Positions 10,301 through 17,511 of a stretch of DNA of 64,000 nucleotides are shown here, piece by piece; within the stretch, counting starts at the first letter, position 1, and the number at the start of each line of letters is the position of its first letter. Position numbers and translations under genes: made by a program. The notes under the pieces are model-generated. The model made no database searches. It worked only from the letters and a program-made list of their open reading frames with translations, and had not been told where the DNA came from. Location of the stretch: NCBI GenBank assembly GCA_964438975.1, contig CAYTMU010000004.1:62001-126000 (forward strand), in the 5' to 3' direction. The stretch comes from Chryseosolibacter sp964438975 (lineage in GTDB: Bacteria > Bacteroidota > Bacteroidia > Cytophagales > Cyclobacteriaceae).

Positions 10301-11881
10301 TACATTATTGACGAGTACTCCGGATGTTGTGAATGTCCATGCGGTATTGCTGGAAATACCTCCCCAGTTGTTGTTGCCAGGAGACGTGTCTTCGATGACG
10401 CTTCCACCGACAAGTACGTAGTAGCTCTTGTTGGGCTGCAGGAGTCCGGGAGGAAGCGGTACCTCTATTGTTGGGGTACCATTCCCGAGAATATTGTTTC
10501 GATTGACAGTGATGACGACGGCATTCGTGGACGCATCGTAAACCAAGAGACGGTGGTTGTTCGTAGTCGCTGCAGTGTTAATATTATCGACGTTCTCATT
10601 GAACGTCAGCACGAATTTATTGATGTTAAAGTCGACGCCGGTACTGTTATCAGCTGGGATGATGCTTACAATCTCCGGGGCTCTGACATCGTTGAAGCTA
10701 TACGTGCGGGATTGCGATACGGTACCACTGATATTGTTTGGGGTGAAAGTGAAATCTCCTTCATCATAGCTGAACGTCACAGACGGGGAGGTGTTTGTGG
10801 CCGTCGGTTCGACGTCGGCTACCAGAAAGTAGCGGTGGACACCTGTTAAGGACTGCGACAAGGTGATTGTAATGTTCGTAGCGGTTATCGAGAAATTGGT
10901 TCCCCCGACGACGGCATCGGTGCCGACGCCATCGAATGTATTGTCGGCAGAGGCGCACAACCTGAAGTTTGTCAGTTTTCCCGCGGTTGGAGAAGATATA
11001 TCGATGACGACCTGCTGAAAGGTCGCCGGTCCGGAGGCATCGATAGCGAACCCTACTAACGCGCGGTTCGTAAAGTTGTTGTCCAGAGTGGTCGGTGCGA
11101 GGCCACCGGTCAGCGAATTGATCTCGATGTCTCCCTGAGTTGTAGCTGTCGTGATGGGGAAGCCGGCACTCGTGCGATAGTTGTACGTGCCGTCGTTGCC
11201 TTCGCGGTTAAACGGAATGATCGCGAACCTGTATTGTTGTCCTCCCGAAAGTCCTGTGGTGGCGGTATAGTCCTGAGCTGCGGTACTGGTAACGATCGCA
11301 TAAAAATCATTGGCCGTATTTGGCGGCGCACCGTCTGCGAGATTCGCAGTGTTAGGATCGGTCCCATCGTCTTCCATCAGGATGATGTAGCCATCCGCAT
11401 CCGTGATGTCGCTCGCCGGCGGAAATTCGAGCAGGATGGAACTGCTACTCAGGGCTGTCGCGGTCAGGGAGGCAGCGTGAGCACCCGGCTCGTTCGCAAG
11501 CGTATAGAATGAGAGTTCGTTTGAATATCCCGGAGATCGGGTTTCGTCGTCGTTTTCAGCGAATGCGCGGAAGTAAATGTTAGTTGCAGCAGGAAGCCCG
11601 TTCACAGTTACCGTGAAGCTCCCGGTACCCGTTTCCGTGCCGTTCACTGTGGTATACGGGCCGCCGGGTGAAGTTGACCATTCAATTCCGGTAAGTACCA
11701 CTTCGCAGCTAGCGCCGTCACCGTCGCTGGTAACAATACCACCGAGAGTGGCAGTTGTCGTATTGATGTTCGCGACGCTCGGTCCAGGCGCGAGGACCGG
11801 CGGTCCATCACACTGCGCATGTACACTTACTGCAAAATGCAAAGACAGAAACACGAGAGCAAGACGAAAAAAAATTTTCAT
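4388..11881 (-). CDS. Giant T9SS-secreted surface protein with FN3, Big_5, PKD and repeat modules
   Basis: This is a 2,497-residue secreted protein. I chose the start at 11881 because it gives a clean signal peptide (MKIFFRLALVFLSLHFAVSVHAQ); a longer frame to 11902 adds seven residues. In order: FN3-like domains (about residues 27-250); a Big_5 Ig-like domain (400-524, IVSIIPADNSTGVD); Ig-like repeats; a C0-A1-B1-C1-A2-B2-C2 repeat series (about 1074-1780), each type carrying a CxxE/CYED-like motif; PKD-like segments (about 1804-1940, WNFSG and WNFDDGE); a jelly-roll-like region (about 2000-2170, STDGGDTWERLG); an Omp28-like thioredoxin-fold region without CXXC (about 2172-2267); and a type A T9SS sorting domain (about 2419-2497, VYPNPADELMNI to KVMVVHD). 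It is the last gene of the six-gene leftward block, 17 bp after the lipoprotein gene. An adhesin or matrix role is inferred. Confidence 0.9.
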   Translation of the reverse strand: MKIFFRLALVFLSLHFAVSVHAQCDGPPVLAPGPSVANINTTTATLGGIVTSDGDGASCEVVLTGIEWSTSPGGPYTTVNGTETGTGSFTVTVNGLPAATNIYFRAFAENDDETRSPGYSNELSFYTLANEPGAHAASLTATALSSSSILLEFPPASDITDADGYIILMEDDGTDPNTANLADGAPPNTANDFYAIVTSTAAQDYTATTGLSGGQQYRFAIIPFNREGNDGTYNYRTSAGFPITTATTQGDIEINSLTGGLAPTTLDNNFTNRALVGFAIDASGPATFQQVVIDISSPTAGKLTNFRLCASADNTFDGVGTDAVVGGTNFSITATNITITLSQSLTGVHRYFLVADVEPTATNTSPSVTFSYDEGDFTFTPNNISGTVSQSRTYSFNDVRAPEIVSIIPADNSTGVDFNINKFVLTFNENVDNINTAATTNNHRLLVYDASTNAVVITVNRNNILGNGTPTIEVPLPPGLLQPNKSYYVLVGGSVIEDTSPGNNNWGGISSNTAWTFTTSGVLVNNVSSAICGGSFQPIGDIIISEQAAGDFMTSGTVYLDFSNTNFGFDISSVSVSAGPAGNTDITSISINPKTLTRLTLNFTLDGNNDKIDVITISGLKVYASAAGSTTITAGNSVTGVWAINQPITFSSITVGASAPSAPTLETSDLKYCLNEDISSTTVTVENNGGTFTWYSNSSLSTPLATGHTVDVSDLNINTSVAGSTTRYVVRVDGCQSVPLPVTFEVAPVPVADAGPASLETCSGSSVTLGGAPTLAGPSVSGPYQYQWSTSSPAGFTDMGSNPTVTPISTTDVTVHYTVKIVDANGCASDILHPDATVAVHVKNTEEVIVYDSPLSTSFTLNSDPIELAATPSINSSYSGNGVYLSGGKYYFDPDLAGTDNSPHAITYTTQLTNGCTKTEVRDFAVSTSSGSIINVAGSYCASESADPLKVLSLGTDWQNNLDANNAIYLANYGYIYEFYDFQAYTQAGTVGPGVIGNVALGQPQYVQPNSADPNGLQPYVPGGNYTYIGMRVRQKTEDRLLGIPLGTYTYGSPLFWAVQYVNLYAIPDLKVGGIRPGQVICNIDETIELEANFNSGTFEISRDETNWISGPAAGLVESPVNSGKAILNPHHAYISTSFAAPHNNPASLITDFYIRYTYVVPNTSGSNNSACEGTLIIPIKISNNPVVTWSPLSDTEFCFEDPNITVSTVAPADPSQIDTFTGFGIFDHQNRTANFSPTEALAAKAFANNVPPYTNYSSPEDIVISATRTDVNGCKTTIAQTVRVRPQFPASFSESDLSVCYEDGTQDIIGDQPNGSFVLLHPNLTVPIAGNTINNFNLRTYFDQAVAQGADGSVMQTFNLTFNTSDPTPGLGCQNSVTKVFTVNPPIPMDIGGMTDEMIVCGNGQPFVLTGNQPGAGTFEISTQPTSGFIGNALGLNTTAPGTALYTPSVAAVPAGDPQKTLYIRYSFLGAGCNGAAQTIERLIINPQPDISFASSIPAANTQYCFEQGASPLTVNLSTNQSTNVLFTGYGITDEGSGSAIFNPTAAFQQSSLADNKNPLTDETQRHITIRAVRTDALGCSNERTRVYIVNPLPLANFNPVTQYCYEDLPVALSGSQPNVRYEVTYQNTTTPPNYNTGPIPGPTLNFDPSHYFDDAVSKGANGLATLQFSVVYTSISSTTGCTNTLAPVVLSVAPYLPGEMAGLEDGDIFCSNEKDREITFSPQNGIFRIDGNVRTVEQGKFVFDPPLALPDIPQNGRTYQFTYEVTTGNNCTNTQTKTIRVLPSPRALFSVVPQCDTALIAYDAVTSTNLPTATYNWNFSGEMVTGQNVEHRFPGVSTYYAKLKVEHPPYVVDPSNTLVCADSLQQDQIIGPYPKDLRFEYFNICEGDDTNFEVTSTVPINRVSWNFDDGEVTPLGILSENITGLPQTTGTYQQPVHRFSSAFDELNVTVQGRTSDNFGGCPATFSRKISILKRWSPTVDELRYDMSELENGKGFWVAEDREGNSTWDFATAAKQVIQSDDMTWITGAAQPYLADDISYVNSPCFDLSAFSRPVISLRHWTHTESSDGAVMQYSTDGGDTWERLGDVATGISWYNRVSIASNPGEQTATSSGWSALDQFEWFTGKHALDLPLAERQKIRFRIGFASFTNPENRDGFAFNNVVIEERNRTVLVENFTTLNPTEQSNNVEFFDFRADGTGAFNTAELVKLQYHHSPAQNPLPPDQLHLANPTDQNARAAFYGITNASRAFIDGGFGDLSALSNYLSPAIDLYYSLRTLVTSPVKVALDFDSEPNDQLNIRATIQATENLSAPEGYSIFIAVAEQSVNGQVYVLRKLLPSAAGTPLTSVSTTDGPQEIQVSYDMRHVTRFPDGSFAPFAVIAFVQNLHTKDVLQTVVRLDGTASPGVVTGIETQFEGNVRVYPNPADELMNIILPAPAQYAMPLKVYDTFGREVYSGSFETGQEAKTVATKQLSAGVYLIQLSTTSGVIQRKVMVVHD

Positions 11882-11898
11882 ACAGGTAAAGATCAGTA

Positions 11899-13206
11899 TC
11901 AATTATCCAGGTTGCCGTGGCGATCTGTTTTTATCAGTAGAATGGTCGACAATCCGTTGACCGTATTGGTACCACAGACTAGTATCCCTTGATCCGGCGT
12001 TTCGCGAAGTGAGGATACACGCTCGTCGCCGCTACCGCCGATAAGCTTTCTCCAGACCAGGTTGCCGCTTGCATCCAGTTTGATCAGGAGGATATCAGTT
12101 CCACCATTTCCAACTGCCGGGGTACTCGTCATGGCGCACCCCAGCACGAATCCACCATCAGAGGTCGCGACGATTGCGAGCCCTTCGTCTATGCTGCGCG
12201 ACGTTGTCCGCGACTGCGGACCGAATACATTGTGGTTTAGCATAATCTCTTCGCCGTCGATGTACTTTTCGGTGAGCACGTTAAACGAGGGATCGAGATG
12301 CAAGAAATGGATGTTCCCATTGGTGCCGTTCGTTTCGAGATACGTACCGATGACGCCGTACCCGACGGCTGACTTTTGAATATCTGCGACGGAATGGTTG
12401 CGTGCATCCGTGTTGCCGAATGGTTTGTGTGCGCGATAGGCCAACTTCGCGGGAGTACGCGATACCGCGAGGTATTCGCGCGTAAGGTTGCCGACTTCTG
12501 TAAAAATCCGGCTAGCCCACACAAGGTCGTAGTCGGCATCCGACGATTTTGTAATGTGAACAGCACGGCAGGTAAACAGGTCATCCTGGTCGAATGGATA
12601 CTGTCGATACCACAGTGTATCGCTAAGGTCGGATTTGAATGCGGAAATGAACGCAGATTCACGTTCGCCGGGAGCCCGATAGGTTCCGAGTACGACGATC
12701 TGACCCGAAGGGGAGATGTCAAAGGCGTTCGCGTGGTAATCCACTGTGAGGTCGGTGTTTCCGATCTTTGCCTGGGCGGTGGTTAGGTACTCACTGACAA
12801 TGTCTCCCTGGGAATTCACCAACAGCAATCGCGCATAAGAGTTTTCCAGTTCGCTGAGCTCAGTTCCTGCGGAACCGGAGTTGTATTGGATACTGTCGCC
12901 TGCCAGCACGTAGCCATTTCCGTGAGGGCGTATCGCTTTAATGACCGTGTTGCTGATTTTTTTCTCCCAAACCCGGTGACCTCGTGGATTTGTTTTGATA
13001 ATCAGCGCATCGGGTTCACCACTATTGTGACGTATTTCGCCGGCAACAATGTATCCGCCATCTGTATCCAGTTCGGCGACCGCACCTATATAGTTCGATT
13101 CGCTGCTGAAGAAGTGTACGAAGGTGTTTCGGTCAGTCATCGGTGCATCCTCAAACTGCGTGCAGCCGGATAATACGATCAGGATGAGATAAAGTCGTCC
13201 GCGCAT
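11899..13206 (-). CDS. Lipoprotein with a predicted beta-propeller
   Basis: This 435-residue protein starts with a short signal and lipobox (LIVLSGC, Cys15). The mature part repeats a blade-like motif of about 50-60 residues: DGGYIVAGEIR...DALIIKTNPRGHRVWEKK near the start and DGGFVLGC...DILLIKLDASGNLVWRKLIGGSGDERVSSLRETPDQGILVCG near the end. Such repeats usually form a beta-propeller. The protein is probably outer-membrane anchored. It lies 3 bp after the barrel-protein gene and just before the giant T9SS gene, which suggests a surface complex of barrel, lipoprotein and secreted protein. No catalytic motif is visible, so binding or scaffolding is the likely role. Confidence 0.82.
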   Translation of the reverse strand: MRGRLYLILIVLSGCTQFEDAPMTDRNTFVHFFSSESNYIGAVAELDTDGGYIVAGEIRHNSGEPDALIIKTNPRGHRVWEKKISNTVIKAIRPHGNGYVLAGDSIQYNSGSAGTELSELENSYARLLLVNSQGDIVSEYLTTAQAKIGNTDLTVDYHANAFDISPSGQIVVLGTYRAPGERESAFISAFKSDLSDTLWYRQYPFDQDDLFTCRAVHITKSSDADYDLVWASRIFTEVGNLTREYLAVSRTPAKLAYRAHKPFGNTDARNHSVADIQKSAVGYGVIGTYLETNGTNGNIHFLHLDPSFNVLTEKYIDGEEIMLNHNVFGPQSRTTSRSIDEGLAIVATSDGGFVLGCAMTSTPAVGNGGTDILLIKLDASGNLVWRKLIGGSGDERVSSLRETPDQGILVCGTNTVNGLSTILLIKTDRHGNLDN

Positions 13207-13209
13207 GGC

Positions 13210-14253
13210 CTACCGGAAATTTAGTTTTTTTGGATTGTAGCGATTGAGAATATAGCCGATGGAAATCGAAAGGCTGTTGACGCGGAATATCCCATCAACA
13301 TAGTGATAGTCGTGAACGAGTGTTGAGTTTTCGTAGACATCGGCCTTTGTGAGCATGGGTAAAAGTCCTTGTCTGTAACGTACTTCTCCAATAAGGAAGC
13401 CGTTTCCGATCTTGCGTTTGAAACCTGCTGACAATATGAATGCGGAATTGAAGCGGTTTCGCTGGTCGATTACGGTGAAGGAGTTTTCCGATATCGTTGC
13501 AACTCCGTCGCCCCGGTCGCCAAATATTCTGATAGAGGAGGATAGGAGATAGTCAGCGGAAAGTCCCGCAGCTACGAATACGTTGGTGATCCGGCGTTGG
13601 AAGAGTGTATATTGTACCGACACAGGCAGTGAAGCCCAGAGTTGGTTCTCATGTCCGTCTGTGACTTGAACCGCATCCGCGCCGCTGTTGGTCGTGTTGA
13701 AGGACACCATCTGAATGGCGAACTCGGGGTTGAGCGTGAATTTGTTTGTCAATACGCCCAGGGGGATTTCAGCAGAAACTGCTGCACTGAATCCATAATT
13801 GTGGGTGTATTTGTTGGTGCCGTCATTGACGAATTCGGAAGTAACGACAGATGGTGCAGCTGCGATGACACCGAGTTTTCCTCCGATGCGGTAGATCGGA
13901 TGGGTTCGGAACGTTTTGTACAGTGCGACAAATTCTGAAGGGTCGACAGCATCGTTTACCTGGAACTCGGTGTCCGTGCGAAGCAGGGCGAGCATCATCT
14001 CATCGGCCCTCACAGGTTCTTCAAGATAAATGTAAGTAAGCGTCAATAGCTTGTATGTCGCCACTTTTTCCTCGTCATTAAACTCGTTCCGGTCAAGACA
14101 CCCTTGAAGGAGCTGCGGCAACTCGTGCAACCTTCCCTGGTCGTAGATCGACTGCGCAAGTCGCAGTGTCTGAGCGCAAGGCGATTGCGTCTGCGCTGTT
14201 ACCGCGGACGTAAGGGATGATGTCAGAATGAATAGAAGTAGTAGTCTCCTCAT
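13210..14253 (-). CDS. Outer-membrane beta-barrel protein with an N-terminal TPR-like region
   Basis: This 347-residue protein has a signal peptide ending near TSAVTAQ. Residues about 25-115 are helical and TPR-like (AQSIYDQGRLHELPQLLQGCL..., then DEEKVATYKLLTLTYIYLEEPVRADEMMLALL). From about residue 125 the sequence alternates in the manner of a beta-barrel (IYRIGGKLGVIAAAP, FAIQMVSF, VSVQYTLFQRRITNVFVAAGLSADYLL) and ends SLSISIGYILNRY. This combination is common in Bacteroidota operons that carry envelope sensors or gliding/T9SS-linked proteins. It begins the second half of the six-gene block, 90 bp after the STAND gene. Its partners downstream are a propeller lipoprotein and a T9SS surface protein. 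The function is unknown. Confidence 0.82.
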   Translation of the reverse strand: MRRLLLLFILTSSLTSAVTAQTQSPCAQTLRLAQSIYDQGRLHELPQLLQGCLDRNEFNDEEKVATYKLLTLTYIYLEEPVRADEMMLALLRTDTEFQVNDAVDPSEFVALYKTFRTHPIYRIGGKLGVIAAAPSVVTSEFVNDGTNKYTHNYGFSAAVSAEIPLGVLTNKFTLNPEFAIQMVSFNTTNSGADAVQVTDGHENQLWASLPVSVQYTLFQRRITNVFVAAGLSADYLLSSSIRIFGDRGDGVATISENSFTVIDQRNRFNSAFILSAGFKRKIGNGFLIGEVRYRQGLLPMLTKADVYENSTLVHDYHYVDGIFRVNSLSISIGYILNRYNPKKLNFR

Positions 14254-14309
14254 ATATTACAGTCAACAGTTGAATGACGGCTGGCGCAGATGCGATGCGT
14301 CATCCGATC

Positions 14310-14336
14310 GATCGGCAAGATTCGTTCCTGCCGATC
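14310..14336. other. Inverted repeat between the STAND and barrel-protein genes
   Basis: GATCGGCA (14310-14317) and TGCCGATC (14329-14336) form an 8-bp perfect stem with an 11-base loop in the 90-bp gap between the two halves of the block. There is no T tract, so it may be a processing or pausing hairpin or a protein-binding site rather than a terminator. Confidence 0.35.
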
Positions 14337-14343
14337 TCATTCG

Positions 14344-17300
14344 TTATTTATAGTTCGCAGGCAGCCCCTCGCATGTTTTTTCGTAGGGCAGATCCTCGGC
14401 AACATAAGCATCCCACTCCTCCTTATCCATATTGCGATGCAGGAACCCACACAACAGGCCCGACATTGTTTCCACTTTGGTGGGCCATGCATGGATCGTT
14501 TGATCAACCTGTCCTATCTTGGTTTCCTTAACACTTTGGATGCCCGCGATCAACTGCTCATCATCTGGTGTGAAGGCGAGATCCCAAACCCAATCGTGAT
14601 CGCTAAGGACGATCGGTTGTTGAGTCGCACGCTGCTCATAGTTCCACAATCGTATCGTCCAGTCTTTGCTGGCGGTGGCCATGAACGTTCCTTTGAAGTT
14701 GAACCGAATGTTGGTGATGCTGGCAGTATGTCCCGAAAGGGTCCGGCTGATCCTTCCGTCTTCAACAAGATGAACTTGTCCGGTGGTTGTCCCAACCACG
14801 ATCGACTGAGATCCGGGAATGAAGCAAACTGCCGTGAGAGAGGCGTTGGGGATCGGGATTCGGTTTTCGCTGTAGTTGTTTTCTACATCCCAGATGAACA
14901 AACTCCCGTCAACTCCCGCGCCGGCCAGTTTCTTGCCATCCGGACTGAGTTTCATCGCGCTGATCTTTCCTTTGACGGTAATGACTTCAGTCGCTGTATT
15001 GAGATCGGAGTATCGGATGCTTTGTCCCGAGTTGTCCCGGGCATAGAGCCCTTTACCGTCAGGAGTAAAGTGTATATCGCCAATGTCGGATTGGTAACCT
15101 GTAATCTTTTTAGGCGGCGCCTTCAGGTTGGTGAGGTCATACAACTCGATGTAGTTTTTGTTGCGGTTGAGCGAATACAGTCCGCCTGCGGCGAGTAGCT
15201 TTGCATCCGGACTTATGTCCATTGAAAACACGAGGTAGTCGTTTTCGCGGTTGTTGTCGTGGATGCGATCCGGGACGATTTCCAGGCCTTGCCACTCCGA
15301 CCCATTGAATTTCCATTGGATGATCTTTCCATCACTTCCGCCGGAGTATACGAAATTGTGACCGGGCCGGGTCTGCAACGCCCGGGCGCCGCCTTTGAGG
15401 TGGCCTTCCAGGCTAAGCGTAAGCGGGTGCTTCTGATTTCTCAGTGCTGAGAAGAGCCCGTTGTAGATGTCGTTATCGTACCGATATCCATCATGGGCGA
15501 CATTGAAGTTGTAGGCTTGCTGTGCGACGAGAGATTGTTCCTGCGGGTCGCTTTGAAGTTCCTTCGATTTGATCGCCATGGCTTTCGAGATCGAAAGATA
15601 GCGGAGACGTTGTGAGGCTTCACGTGCCTGCACGGCTTCTTGTTCACGTTGAAGAGCCAGGTCTGTCTGAACGTTGGCACGGTCGCGCTGAAGGTCAGCC
15701 TCAAGTCGAGCTTCCTCTGCCTGGAGACGACGTTGCTCGGCGCTCAACCGGGCATCGTTCGCTGCACGCTCGGCAGACTCAGCCTGGAGCCTTCTGGCTT
15801 CGGCTACCTTGCGAGCCTCCTCAGCAATGGAGGCGTTTTCCACTGCTTTTTGCCGCTGAATATCTGCTTCGGCCCGTTCTGCTTCAGCTCGTTCAGTCTG
15901 TCGTGATGCTTCAATGGCGTTTCGCTGAGCCTCCGCTTGCTTGAGGAGGGCGAATACGAGAAACACGATAGAGATAACCGTTGCCGAAGCGAGGATGAGG
16001 GCGGTGATCCTGGCTTTCTTGAGCTTGCGCTTTTGTTCGATCTCCTTTGCCCGTTGCTCGGTCTCCCATTCCTTCCGGGAGTATTCAAGGAAGATCATCG
16101 TCCGCTCAAATGCGGGGTTATACCGCTGCCCCCATACGAGCGTGGGTTTGTGCTTTGCCTGCCAGTTTAAGGCTAGTTGGAGATCGGGTGGCCGCCACAA
16201 TCCGGCCTTACCGACCTGATACATCGCGGCGGCTTCCGCCAGGCGTGAATACATCTGCACGGCTTCGGCTTCGTCATCAACCCAGTTCTTCAACCGCACC
16301 CAGATACGCATCAGGCTCTCGTGCGAGATATCGACCATTGACTTTCCGCTCAACGGGGTGCCGTAGCTGGGTGTCAGGAGTGAGCGGCCAGGTTCGCGGA
16401 ATTTCTCGATTACGCCGATCACATCTTCCTCGGAAACGTCGGCGATCGCAGCGATCTCATTCAAGCGTGTCGGCCGGCGTATTCCAAAATTCTCACCTCT
16501 TTTCTCAGTGATCGCCTTGAAGAGTACTTCGCAAATCCGTTTCTGGTCTTCGGTCAGTTCGTCGTATGCTTCATTCGCGTGAAGGGAGAGGGCTTCTCCC
16601 ATTGTTCCGATCGCCTCGTAGTGCTTGAGATCCACAGGCTCCGCATCGTAGTCGCGGTACTCTGTCCAGTACGACCACGTACGCATAAGCGAGTGCTGCA
16701 GAATGGGAAGTTGATCCGGGTTATCACCCAGGTCGTTTAGCAACTGTTGCGTCAGGCGTGGAGCGATCGTTCCGCCGCCCACAGCTACAGGGCCTTCTAT
16801 GGCTTTTCGTTTCTGGTCCCGTGTAAGTTGCGGAATGAGATAATGGCTGTCGTTGATCTTTCGCGTGAGCTCCGGGAACTGGGCGCAATCCCCGATAAAG
16901 TCCGAACGCATCGTAATGCCGATGTAGATGGGTGCGTCGGGATAGTTTGCCGCTTCGATGAGCAGATTAACGAATGCAAGTGTTTCGTTGACGGAGTTGG
17001 CATCGTGGCTCTCCTTAAAGCGAAACAGTTCCTCGAACTGGTCGACGAGGATGAGGTAGTTGATGTCCTTATCCTTGCGACTTTGTTCAATCGCTTCGAC
17101 CAACCCCAGAGAACTGCTCCTCAGTAGGGTGGAGGAGATGGTTCGCTTAATGCGTTGTTCCTCCGGGTCCGCGACAAGGTAGTCGGGAGAATTTCTGAGC
17201 AGCGATTCCGCCAGGTTGTCGATCGGCCCGGCACCCGGCCGTGTAACCACGACTCGCCACTCCGGACTCGCATCGGTGAGGAATCCACCGTAGAGAATTG

Positions 17301-17508
17301 GGAGTACCCCGCAGTAAATGAACGATGACTTACCACTTCCGGAAGGACCGATCACAGCGACGAACCGATTCTTCGACAGTTTGAGCAGAACTTCGTCGCT
17401 TTGTCCCTCCCGGCCGAAAAAGAGGTGGCTCTCTTCAATCTTGAAGGGACGCAATCCCGGAAACGGATTGGTAGTTAATAGCTTTCGTTCAGTAGATGTT
17501 CTGCTCAT
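14344..17508 (-). CDS. STAND ATPase with TM segment, coiled coil and WD40 repeats
   Basis: This 1,054-residue protein starts with the nSTAND1-type sequence NPFPGLRPF...FFGRE. The Walker A is GPSGSGKSS (residues 54-62), and a Walker B-like YLILVDQFEELFRF follows near residue 150. A winged-helix and helical region follows (to about residue 490). One hydrophobic segment (about 496-520, ALILASATVISIVFLVFALL) is preceded by the basic KRKLKKAR, predicting N-inside. Then comes an Ala/Glu/Arg-rich coiled coil (about 520-640, ERAEAERAEADIQRQ) and WD40-type repeats (about 696-970, such as YSGGSDGKIIQWKFNG and ATASKDWTIRLWNYE). STAND proteins are signal-activated switches. By this topology the WD40 part would lie in the periplasm. 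It starts 3 bp after the TIR-like gene. Confidence 0.88.
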   Translation of the reverse strand: MSRTSTERKLLTTNPFPGLRPFKIEESHLFFGREGQSDEVLLKLSKNRFVAVIGPSGSGKSSFIYCGVLPILYGGFLTDASPEWRVVVTRPGAGPIDNLAESLLRNSPDYLVADPEEQRIKRTISSTLLRSSSLGLVEAIEQSRKDKDINYLILVDQFEELFRFKESHDANSVNETLAFVNLLIEAANYPDAPIYIGITMRSDFIGDCAQFPELTRKINDSHYLIPQLTRDQKRKAIEGPVAVGGGTIAPRLTQQLLNDLGDNPDQLPILQHSLMRTWSYWTEYRDYDAEPVDLKHYEAIGTMGEALSLHANEAYDELTEDQKRICEVLFKAITEKRGENFGIRRPTRLNEIAAIADVSEEDVIGVIEKFREPGRSLLTPSYGTPLSGKSMVDISHESLMRIWVRLKNWVDDEAEAVQMYSRLAEAAAMYQVGKAGLWRPPDLQLALNWQAKHKPTLVWGQRYNPAFERTMIFLEYSRKEWETEQRAKEIEQKRKLKKARITALILASATVISIVFLVFALLKQAEAQRNAIEASRQTERAEAERAEADIQRQKAVENASIAEEARKVAEARRLQAESAERAANDARLSAEQRRLQAEEARLEADLQRDRANVQTDLALQREQEAVQAREASQRLRYLSISKAMAIKSKELQSDPQEQSLVAQQAYNFNVAHDGYRYDNDIYNGLFSALRNQKHPLTLSLEGHLKGGARALQTRPGHNFVYSGGSDGKIIQWKFNGSEWQGLEIVPDRIHDNNRENDYLVFSMDISPDAKLLAAGGLYSLNRNKNYIELYDLTNLKAPPKKITGYQSDIGDIHFTPDGKGLYARDNSGQSIRYSDLNTATEVITVKGKISAMKLSPDGKKLAGAGVDGSLFIWDVENNYSENRIPIPNASLTAVCFIPGSQSIVVGTTTGQVHLVEDGRISRTLSGHTASITNIRFNFKGTFMATASKDWTIRLWNYEQRATQQPIVLSDHDWVWDLAFTPDDEQLIAGIQSVKETKIGQVDQTIHAWPTKVETMSGLLCGFLHRNMDKEEWDAYVAEDLPYEKTCEGLPANYK

Positions 17509-17511
17509 GGA

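Noticed and set aside
9792..10421. Plus-strand open frame of 209 codons inside the giant gene
   Set aside because: It lies antisense to Ig-like repeat coding sequence and has the composition of a shadow frame, with no recognisable domain or start signal.
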